The position numbers and the translations under genes were made by a program. From the NCBI GenBank assembly GCA_030636255.1, contig DAOVXH010000088.1, positions 1 through 7,320 of the forward strand: DNA of 7,320 bases. Direction: 5' to 3'. Below, piece after piece: positions 1 to 5,548 of this stretch. The notes beneath the pieces are model-generated. The model made no database searches, was not told where the DNA came from, and saw only the letters and a list, made by a program, of their open reading frames with translations. The first letter of the stretch is position 1; every line of letters starts with the position of its first letter. The DNA is from Methanomassiliicoccales archaeon (lineage in GTDB: Archaea; Thermoplasmatota; Thermoplasmata; SG8-5).

Positions 1-570
1 ACCAGAACCATAATCGAGCAATTGCATACTGGCAAGGTTATTTTGGTTGACCTTGCCGGAGCTTCCGAGAAAGAAGAATTGCTCATATCCAGCGTCCTGG
101 CCAGGGCGATTTTCCAGAAGAATCAAAACACCTTCAAAGACAAGAAAGAGTTCAAGGAAATACCAACCTGTCTGATAGCACTGGAGGAGGCCCAGCGGGT
201 GTTCAATAATGCCCAGGGCGGCATATTTCCGCAGATTGCCAGAGAGGGCAGGAAGTTCAAGACCGGCCTTTGCGCCATAAGCCAGCAGCCCAAATTGATT
301 GATAATGAGGTTATCTCGCAATTTAACACATTAGTGATTCTGGGACTTGCAGATAGACAGGACCGGGAGCGGCTAACAAGTTCGGCCAGGCAGGATATTT
401 CCAAGCTGGACTATGAGATTCAGACATTAATGACCGGGGAAGGGCTTGTTACCGGGCCAAATACTCCATTTGCCCTGCCATTGAAGGTTGACCTGTATGA
501 GACTTATTTAAAAACACTGGCCAATGGGCCAAAGGAGGCCAAGAAATCGGTTGATACCGGCTTCTTCTGA
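1..570 (+). CDS. herA: HerA-type DNA translocase/helicase, C-terminal part (5' end outside window)
   Basis: The reading frame is open from the first base, so only the last 189 residues are present; the TTG at 22 is internal. HerA is a hexameric RecA/FtsK-like ATPase that works with NurA and Mre11-Rad50 to resect DNA ends in archaea. Visible motifs, numbered from the first residue in the window: a VILVDLAG strand (about 15-22), a Walker B strand ending in LEEAQ (about 61-65, with the double glutamate typical of HerA), an arginine-rich REGRKF stretch (about 81-86) that could supply the trans-acting arginine, and the sensor-like strand CAISQQP followed by QFNTLVILGL. The tail has the proline-containing LPLKVDLYETYL segment expected near HerA C-termini. 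Walker A must lie upstream. HerA proteins are roughly 500 residues, so about 40% is seen. The gene stops 4 nt before mre11, supporting co-transcription. A VirB4/TrwB-like ATPase is the alternative, but mre11-rad50 next door argues for HerA. Confidence 0.9.
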   Translation, partial: TRTIIEQLHTGKVILVDLAGASEKEELLISSVLARAIFQKNQNTFKDKKEFKEIPTCLIALEEAQRVFNNAQGGIFPQIAREGRKFKTGLCAISQQPKLIDNEVISQFNTLVILGLADRQDRERLTSSARQDISKLDYEIQTLMTGEGLVTGPNTPFALPLKVDLYETYLKTLANGPKEAKKSVDTGFF

Positions 571-574
571 GCAC

Positions 575-1690
575 ATGAAAATATTGCACCTTGCGGATAC
601 ACACATAGGCTATTCTGCCTACAATAAGCTTGACGACAATAGCATCAATCAACGTGAGGTGGACGTGTTCAATGCCTTTGCCCAGGTGATAGATTATGCC
701 ATTGATAGTAAGGTAAATTTGGTGCTGCATTCTGGGGACCTGTTTGACACGGTCCGGCCAAGCAATCGGGCCATAAGTTTCGCTATTGGCCAGTTACTTC
801 GATTATCCAATGCTGGAATTCCAACCGTTATAATATCAGGAAACCACGAGACTCCGCGGCTCAGGGAAACTGGCAGCGTTTTCAAGGTTTTTGAACACAT
901 TGAAAATCTGCATCTGGCTTATACCGGCAAATGCCAGACATTTGAGTTCGGCGATTTGAAGGTCCACGCACTGCCCCATTGTGCTGATAAGGAACTGTTC
1001 GAGGAAGAGCTGGATGCCATGAAACCTGATAAAAAATTCAAATTCAACATTGCAATGCTTCATTCTGCTGTTTCTGGACTGGCAGTTTTCCGCATGAACG
1101 AGTTCAATGAGCTAATGGCAACTGATAGTCAACTGAACCAGGACTGGGATTATGTGGCATTGGGGCATTATCACGAGCATGTGGAAGTTGGAAAGAACAT
1201 AGTCTATGCTGGTTCGACAGAGCGATTCGGGTTCGGCCAGGTAGGCCAGCCAAAGGGCTTTGTTCTTCTGGATTTGAAAAAGAATAAATGGAAGTTTCAT
1301 GAAATCAACATAAGGCCAATGCTTGATTTGAGAACCATTGACTGCAATGGAAAAAAGGCAGATGATATTTCCACCAAGATTCAAAAAAGTATTGAAAAGG
1401 CAGACCTGGAAGGCGCTATTGCCCGCCAGAAGCTTCAGGACATAAACCGTCGGGAGCTTGGACTTCTGGACACTGGTCACATTAGAAAATTAACAAAGGA
1501 CACATTGCATTTTGAACTGAGGCCAGCTACATTGGAGGCAGGCCAGAAAATCGCTTCCCAGGACGCGGCTTTTGATTCTCTGGAGAGAGAGTTTGTATCA
1601 TACCTGGACAAGGCTGCTGTGGAAAATGCTGACCCCAAGAAGGTTGAGGCATTGGGATTGAAGTATCTGGCAGGAGGTTTGGAAGAATGA
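575..1690 (+). CDS. mre11: DNA double-strand break repair nuclease Mre11
   Basis: Encodes 371 residues. Mre11 is the Mn-dependent exo/endonuclease of the Mre11-Rad50 complex that processes DNA ends. The calcineurin-like phosphoesterase motifs appear in order: DTHIG (D8, H10), GDLFD (D55), GNHE (N90, H91), LHS (H163) and GHYH (H198, H200). These are the metal-ligand and catalytic positions, and all are intact. The family-typical YAGSTERFGF segment follows (211-220). Residues about 245-320 fit the capping domain, and the last 40 or so, a charged helical region, fit the Rad50-binding tail. The ATG at 575 is chosen because the protein then begins MKILHLADTH as in other Mre11s; an upstream in-frame ATG at 524 would add 17 unrelated residues and overlap herA. 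No good Shine-Dalgarno precedes 575, so translation probably depends on ribosomes finishing herA 4 nt upstream. Its stop overlaps the rad50 start (ATGA). The length is normal for archaea. Confidence 0.96.
   Translation: MKILHLADTHIGYSAYNKLDDNSINQREVDVFNAFAQVIDYAIDSKVNLVLHSGDLFDTVRPSNRAISFAIGQLLRLSNAGIPTVIISGNHETPRLRETGSVFKVFEHIENLHLAYTGKCQTFEFGDLKVHALPHCADKELFEEELDAMKPDKKFKFNIAMLHSAVSGLAVFRMNEFNELMATDSQLNQDWDYVALGHYHEHVEVGKNIVYAGSTERFGFGQVGQPKGFVLLDLKKNKWKFHEINIRPMLDLRTIDCNGKKADDISTKIQKSIEKADLEGAIARQKLQDINRRELGLLDTGHIRKLTKDTLHFELRPATLEAGQKIASQDAAFDSLEREFVSYLDKAAVENADPKKVEALGLKYLAGGLEE
1673..1678 (+). promoter_or_regulatory. Shine-Dalgarno site of rad50
   Basis: GGAGGT lies inside the end of mre11, 8 nt before the rad50 ATG. 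It supports that start and shows that rad50 can recruit ribosomes itself as well as through the ATGA overlap. Confidence 0.8.
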
Positions 1691-3774
1691 GGCTCCGCAC
1701 GCTCCAGCTTCAGAACTATCGCCGTTACAAGTCTGCGAACCTGGAACTTCCTGATGGCATGGTTTCCATCATCGGTCCCAATGGTTCTGGCAAATCCACA
1801 CTCATGGAGGCTGTTGCATGGGCGCTTTTTGGCAATCAATCGGAAATAGTGCGTACTGGCAAGGAGAGCATCAAACGTCAGGGAACAGCCCATACAGACC
1901 CCTGCATGGTGCGGATAGAATTTGACTTTGAGGATACTGGATATATTGTTGAGCGCACAATGAAGGGCAAGAACCTGACAATGAATGCCACTCTTTATGC
2001 CGGGGATAATATCATAGCCAGGGGAACCGAGGAGGTGAGCCAGGCACTTATGAAATTATTTGGAATGGACCACAAATCGTTCTTTATTTCTGTTTTTGCA
2101 AGGCAAAAGGAGCTTAATGCACTCACCAATCAGCCTAAAAGCGAGCGGAAAAAGATGGTATTGCGTTTGCTGGGCATTGAAAGTGTTGATGAGGCCATCA
2201 AGCAGATTCGGGAGGATGCCAGGCATGCAAAAAACGCCATTCAAAGTGCCAGGGATGACCTGACCACAGCAGACGGCAGCTCGGCAATTGAGGAGTTGGA
2301 AGAAGGTCTTGAAAAGTTAAACCTGGAAGAAAAGGAACTGGCAGCCCATGGGAAAAAGCTTGACACAGAACTGAAAAAGGTGGAAAGCGTTCACAAGAAG
2401 CTGAAGAAGGAGATTCAGGGCCAGGAGGATGAGGCAAAGCAACTGGCAAAATTGGAGGCCGGCAAAAAGGCATTGGAGGCCAAACTTTCTGCCCTTGAGG
2501 AACAGAAGGCCGGTGATGAACAGGACCTGAAACTCTTGGCTGCTGACGAGGCAGAGCTGAAGAAGCAGGAGCCAAAATCTGCCAAGACTCAAAAGGATCT
2601 GGACGGTGTGCTGGATAAACAGAAAATTGCCAGAAAATCCCAGGACGAGTTTGTGGCGGAAATTGCCGGTCACAGGGCAGGCATTAAACAGCTTGCCAGG
2701 GAGATTGATGAAATAAAGGCCAGCATGTCCGAGATAGAAGACATGGGCCCGGAATCAGACTGCCCAACCTGTGAAAGAAAGTTGGGTGCAACCTATCAGA
2801 AATTGCTGGATGCCTTTGGTGACCAGATAAATGACCGTGAAAAGCAGAGCCAGAAGCTCTCCAATGCCCTGGAAAAAATGCAGAATGCCAGGGCAGAGTC
2901 AAAGGCACTTTCCGAGGCACTGGCTAAAAGGGAAATACGATTGAAGGACAAGCTGAAGGACTTTGAAAAACTTCAGACCAGAGTAGAACGCGGAGCCAAG
3001 TTAAAGAAGCGCCAGGCTGACCTTGAATCCAAGATTGCCAATGCCCAGGACAAGTTGAAGGATGCCAACAAGGAATTGGATGGCATTGCTTTTGACCAGG
3101 ATTCCTTTGATAAAACCAAATTGGCATTTGAGCAGATGGGCCAGGACCTTCGCAGCTCCGACCGGGAGAAAATGAAATGCGACTCGGAAATTGCCAGGCT
3201 GGAGGAGCGGAAAAAGGGCTTTGCCAAGGACCTGAACCGCCTGCGGAAATTGGAGAAAAAATACCAGGATAAAAAGGCAGAAGCAGAAATACTGGCTACC
3301 CTGGAATCCATAATGGGCGACTTCCGCAAACATCTGATTAGCAGGATTCGACCGGCACTGTCCAGCATGTCCAGTGAACTTCTTGGGATTCTCACAGAAG
3401 GCCGCTATAATGAAATAGAGCTGAACGAGGACTATGAGATTTCCATCCGGGATGCCGGGGAGATGCATAAGCTGGATAGATATTCAGGCGGAGAAATGGA
3501 CCTGGCCAATTTATGTCTGCGGCTGGCAATTTCTGAAATAATAGCCTCCAGATATGGCACAAATAACTTTGACATGATAGTGCTGGACGAGATATTTGGA
3601 AGTCAGGACGCCCATCGTAAACGAGCATTGCTAACCACCCTGAATGGCCTGAGCAATAGATTTAAACAAATATTCCTCATTACCCATGTTGAGGATGTGA
3701 AGGAACTCATGGGCAATGTGATTCAAGTATCGGAAAATAATGACGGCACCAGTCAAGCGGAGGTAATGGGATGA
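1687..3774 (+). CDS. rad50: Rad50 ATPase, short-armed, with CPTC zinc hook
   Basis: Encodes 695 residues. Rad50 is the SMC-like ABC ATPase that dimerises on ATP, clamps DNA and controls Mre11. The N-terminal lobe has Walker A GPNGSGKS (30-37) and a Q-loop FARQKE (Q140). Two Lys/Glu-rich coiled-coil arms (about 170-355 and 365-540) flank the zinc hook C359-P-T-C362. The C-terminal lobe has the signature YSGGE (599-603), Walker B MIVLDE (630-635), a D-loop GSQD (638-641) and the switch histidine in ITHVE (H667). All ATPase motifs are present. Many archaeal Rad50s have about 850-900 residues, so the arms here are shorter by roughly 90 residues each. The signature starts with Y rather than the common L, and Walker B runs into IFGSQD rather than the more usual PT..LD form, as in some SbcC/SMC-like proteins. 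The start overlaps the mre11 stop and the stop overlaps the Nudix start, both as ATGA. Bacterial-type SbcC is the alternative name, but the hook and neighbours favour archaeal Rad50. Confidence 0.96.
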   Translation: MRLRTLQLQNYRRYKSANLELPDGMVSIIGPNGSGKSTLMEAVAWALFGNQSEIVRTGKESIKRQGTAHTDPCMVRIEFDFEDTGYIVERTMKGKNLTMNATLYAGDNIIARGTEEVSQALMKLFGMDHKSFFISVFARQKELNALTNQPKSERKKMVLRLLGIESVDEAIKQIREDARHAKNAIQSARDDLTTADGSSAIEELEEGLEKLNLEEKELAAHGKKLDTELKKVESVHKKLKKEIQGQEDEAKQLAKLEAGKKALEAKLSALEEQKAGDEQDLKLLAADEAELKKQEPKSAKTQKDLDGVLDKQKIARKSQDEFVAEIAGHRAGIKQLAREIDEIKASMSEIEDMGPESDCPTCERKLGATYQKLLDAFGDQINDREKQSQKLSNALEKMQNARAESKALSEALAKREIRLKDKLKDFEKLQTRVERGAKLKKRQADLESKIANAQDKLKDANKELDGIAFDQDSFDKTKLAFEQMGQDLRSSDREKMKCDSEIARLEERKKGFAKDLNRLRKLEKKYQDKKAEAEILATLESIMGDFRKHLISRIRPALSSMSSELLGILTEGRYNEIELNEDYEISIRDAGEMHKLDRYSGGEMDLANLCLRLAISEIIASRYGTNNFDMIVLDEIFGSQDAHRKRALLTTLNGLSNRFKQIFLITHVEDVKELMGNVIQVSENNDGTSQAEVMG
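2761..2772 (+). other. Rad50 zinc-hook codons (Cys-Pro-Thr-Cys)
   Basis: TGC CCA ACC TGT encodes the CXXC by which two Rad50 arms are joined through one zinc ion. It lies almost exactly at the middle of the protein (residues 359-362 of 695), as expected for two equal antiparallel arms. Confidence 0.93.
3759..3764 (+). promoter_or_regulatory. Shine-Dalgarno site of the Nudix gene
   Basis: GGAGGT lies within the last codons of rad50, 6 nt before the ATG at 3771. It fixes the Nudix start and indicates translation within the same messenger as rad50. Confidence 0.8.
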
Positions 3775-4220
3775 CCGAGAAACAGCTCACCGGCCGGCCA
3801 GACCCAACAAAGCCCACAGAGTCAGTAACCTCATCTGGCGGTGTAGTATTGAATCCAGATGGCCATGTTCTGATACTCAGGCGAAAGCAGGAAGGGACCT
3901 GGGTGCTTCCAAAGGGCAAGGCAGAGCCAGGTGAGACATTAATCCAGACTGCCCTGAGAGAAGTTGAGGAGGAGACTGGTCTCAAAGAATTGAAGGTAAT
4001 CAGGCAAATAGGTCTTGTGCGGTATATCTTCCTTTGGCGGCCTGATGATAAGAATTACAAGAAAACAGTGCATTATTTTCTCATGCGAATAAACGGCATA
4101 GAGCAGGAAACAGTTCTTGAGCCAGATTTCAGCACTTGTGCCTGGGAAGTGCCATCTGAAGCACTGAAGATGCTTACTTTTGAGAATGATAGACGTATTG
4201 TTAGAAGCATTGTAGATTGA
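3771..4220 (+). CDS. Nudix (MutT-like) hydrolase, Ap4A-hydrolase/diphosphohydrolase-like
   Basis: Encodes 149 residues. The complete Nudix box GX5EX7REVEEETGL occupies residues 49-71, with the metal-binding REVEEE core intact, so it should be an active Mg-dependent hydrolase of nucleoside diphosphate-linked compounds. A first strand SSGGVVLN (21-28) opens the fold. WVLPKGKAEPGE (44-55) is the W-x-x-P-K-G form common in Ap4A hydrolases and diphosphoinositol/dinucleoside polyphosphate enzymes, and VHYFLMR later in the protein fits the same group. This subtype is an inference: substrate cannot be read from the sequence, and 8-oxo-dGTP, ADP-ribose or capped RNA ends remain possible. The first 20 or so residues are a polar, Pro/Thr-rich extension. 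The gene overlaps rad50 by ATGA and has its own ribosome binding site, so it belongs to the herA-mre11-rad50 unit, where a nurA gene might have been expected. It appears to be the last gene of that unit. Confidence 0.92.
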   Translation: MTEKQLTGRPDPTKPTESVTSSGGVVLNPDGHVLILRRKQEGTWVLPKGKAEPGETLIQTALREVEEETGLKELKVIRQIGLVRYIFLWRPDDKNYKKTVHYFLMRINGIEQETVLEPDFSTCAWEVPSEALKMLTFENDRRIVRSIVD

Positions 4221-4274
4221 GATTTCTAACCAAGCTTTTTATCTGAGATTGCCATTCTGTGCCCTGGTGGAAAT
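4221..4274 (+). promoter_or_regulatory. Short intergenic spacer with T-run/TATA-like box
   Basis: This 54-nt gap separates the repair unit from the dehydrogenase gene. It contains CTTTTTATC at 4235-4243. The T5 run could act as an archaeal oligo-T terminator for the Nudix gene. The same element could equally be a weak TATA-like box, about 25-30 nt before a start site near 4265, giving a very short leader. No convincing hairpin is visible. The two readings cannot be separated by eye, and read-through from the operon upstream is also possible. Confidence 0.3.
4266..4271 (+). promoter_or_regulatory. Shine-Dalgarno site of the acyl-CoA dehydrogenase gene
   Basis: GGTGGA lies just before the ATG at 4275. 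The GGTG part complements the CACC of the archaeal 16S rRNA 3' end and has about 5 nt of spacing. Confidence 0.55.
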
Positions 4275-5417
4275 ATGGACTTCAATTTCACAAAGGAACA
4301 TGAGATGCTCAGAAGCACTGTGCGCAAGTTCGCAGAGACAGAGATTAAACCAATAGCTGGCGATATCGACAAGAATGGCGATGTTCCCAGGGAAATTCTC
4401 CAGAGAATGGGCGAGATGAACCTCATGGGTCTGACAGTGCCAAAGGAATATGGCGGTGCTGGCTGCGATAAGATTTCATATATGATAGCTCTGGAGGAAA
4501 TAGCCAGGGTCTGCGGCTCTACTGGAATAGTTATGGAAGCCCACAATTCACTTGGCCTGGGGCATATCTATGAAAGAGGAAGCGAAGAGCAGCGAAGAAG
4601 GTGGGTCCCGGATATTGCCGCAGGAAAGAAACTTGCTTCATGGGCATTGACAGAGGCTGGCGCAGGTTCCGACTCAGGAGGAATGCGCACAACTGCTGCT
4701 CTGGATGGTGATGAATGGGTTCTCAACGGAACTAAAACTTTCATAACCAATGCTGCAATTGGAGATTATGTAACAGTTATGGCCATCACTGACAAATCAA
4801 TGAAAGCCAGGGGAATAAGCGCTTTTGTGGTACCAACTGGCACACCTGGTTACAGCCTTGGAACCGAAGAGGATAAGATGGGCCTCAGAGGCTCTCACAC
4901 TTCCGAGTTGGTGTTTGAAGAATGCCGAATTCCCAAGGATTATATTCTTGGAGAGCCAGGCACAGGATTTACCGGTGCAATGAACATCCTTGACAGGGGC
5001 AGGGCCGCAGTTGGAGCATTGGCCGTTGGAATTGCCCAGGGTGCCCTTGATGAATCAGTCCAGTATGCCAAAGAGCGTGAGCAATTCGGCCGTCCAATTG
5101 CCAAATTCCAGGCAATTCAATGGATGCTGGCAGACATGGCAACCCAGACCGAGGCAGCACGTCTTCTGGTCTACAGGGCAGCATGGATGGAAGACCAGGG
5201 TGAAAGGTTCTCCAAGGAAGCTTCAATGGCAAAGTTGTATGCCTCTGAACGAGCCACCCAGACCTGCCTTAATGCAATCCAGATCCATGGTGGTTACGGT
5301 TACACAAAGGACTATCCAGTGGAAAGAATGCTTCGTGATACAAAACTAATGGAAATTGGCGAGGGAACAAGCCAGGTTCAGCGTATTGTGATATCCAGGG
5401 CAATTCTCGGCCGTTGA
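4275..5417 (+). CDS. Acyl-CoA dehydrogenase (short/branched-chain type)
   Basis: Encodes 380 residues, the standard length. The family are FAD enzymes that oxidise acyl-CoA to trans-2-enoyl-CoA, passing electrons to ETF. Both family signatures are present: ALTEAGAGSDSGG (124-136) and a second from Q336 to D355 (HGGYGYTKDYPVERMLRD region). The catalytic base is probably E363 in the GEGTSQVQR segment, the position used by short-chain/butyryl enzymes rather than the alternative helix position of isovaleryl/long-chain types. The fold order is complete: an N-terminal helical domain (1-120), a middle beta domain with the substrate/FAD-binding T126-E127 region, and a C-terminal helical domain with EREQFGRPIAKFQAIQW (267-283) where FAD contacts are expected. 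The protein is soluble, with no signal peptide. Substrate is uncertain: fatty-acid beta-oxidation or Val/Ile/Leu breakdown are both possible, and no thiolase, enoyl-CoA hydratase or ETF gene lies beside it. It is the same strand as the repair genes but separated by 54 nt, so shared transcription is unproven. Confidence 0.95.
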   Translation: MDFNFTKEHEMLRSTVRKFAETEIKPIAGDIDKNGDVPREILQRMGEMNLMGLTVPKEYGGAGCDKISYMIALEEIARVCGSTGIVMEAHNSLGLGHIYERGSEEQRRRWVPDIAAGKKLASWALTEAGAGSDSGGMRTTAALDGDEWVLNGTKTFITNAAIGDYVTVMAITDKSMKARGISAFVVPTGTPGYSLGTEEDKMGLRGSHTSELVFEECRIPKDYILGEPGTGFTGAMNILDRGRAAVGALAVGIAQGALDESVQYAKEREQFGRPIAKFQAIQWMLADMATQTEAARLLVYRAAWMEDQGERFSKEASMAKLYASERATQTCLNAIQIHGGYGYTKDYPVERMLRDTKLMEIGEGTSQVQRIVISRAILGR

Positions 5418-5452
5418 GTTCACCTGTTCTCCATCATTGCGTTGATGTTAGA

Positions 5453-5480
5453 ATTTTGCTATTTAATTAGTGCATTTTCT
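5453..5480 (+). terminator. T-rich tracts after the acyl-CoA dehydrogenase gene
   Basis: ATTTTGC, TATTTAATT and GCATTTTCTT follow each other 36-63 nt past the stop codon. Repeated short T tracts without a strong hairpin match the general pattern of archaeal oligo-T termination. This is inferred from composition only. Confidence 0.3.
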
Positions 5481-5487
5481 TACTAAA

Positions 5488-5495
5488 CTATAAAT
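5488..5495 (+). promoter_or_regulatory. TATA-like box of the TPR-protein gene (upstream candidate)
   Basis: CTATAAAT is preceded by an A-rich TACTAAA that could serve as a BRE. At normal archaeal spacing, transcription would start near 5518, giving a leader of about 30 nt that includes the ribosome binding site at 5540. A second candidate, TCTTTTATA (5508-5516), would place the start near 5540 with a leader of only about 8 nt. The upstream box fits the presence of a Shine-Dalgarno site better. Confidence 0.45.
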
Positions 5496-5539
5496 CATAC
5501 TCCGAGGTCTTTTATACCATCAAATTCTAATTGATTATT

Positions 5540-5545
5540 GGGGAG
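5540..5545 (+). promoter_or_regulatory. Shine-Dalgarno site that decides the TPR-gene start
   Basis: GGGGAG is followed by ATC and the ATG at 5549. An in-frame TTG at 5531 lies upstream of this site and has only AT-rich sequence before it, so the ATG at 5549 is preferred. Confidence 0.6.
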
Positions 5546-5548
5546 ATC

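Larger units (their letters stand above)
5448..5530. repeat. 9-bp perfect inverted repeat around the TPR-gene promoter region
   Basis: TTAGAATTT at 5448-5456 is the exact reverse complement of AAATTCTAA at 5522-5530; the arms are 65 nt apart. They enclose both TATA-like boxes, and the right arm ends 18 nt before the TPR gene ATG. It could be a pair of operator half-sites, but in AT-rich DNA of this length a 9-bp match can also arise by chance. Confidence 0.35.

Noticed and set aside
535..570. C-terminal Phe-Phe of HerA as a PCNA-binding PIP box
   Set aside because: The ending SVDTGFF has the two aromatics, but Asp sits where the hydrophobic residue should be and there is no Gln at the first position, so it does not fit the Qxxhxx(F/Y)(F/W) pattern.
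524..574. An earlier in-frame ATG for mre11 at 524
   Set aside because: It would add 17 Arg/Pro-rich residues before MKILHLADTH, overlapping herA, while Mre11 proteins normally start right at that strand.
2198..3468. Several long minus-strand open frames opposite rad50 (for example 2973-3395 and 3001-3468)
   Set aside because: They lie antisense to a clear coiled-coil coding region rich in Lys/Glu codons, which readily leaves the opposite strand open. Their translations show no recognisable domain and no start signals.
4218..4250. Repeated TGAGATT (4218-4224 and 4244-4250) as a regulatory direct repeat
   Set aside because: At seven bases, one copy overlapping the Nudix stop codon and no third copy, it is well within chance.
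4990..5349. A 119-residue plus-strand frame inside the acyl-CoA dehydrogenase gene
   Set aside because: It is out of frame with an intact, motif-complete enzyme, and its product is low-complexity Gln/Trp/Pro-rich sequence with no family resemblance.
5418..5548. A small RNA or small protein gene in the 131-nt gap
   Set aside because: The stretch is AT-rich with T tracts and TATA-like boxes, shows no stable hairpin and no short frame with a ribosome binding site.
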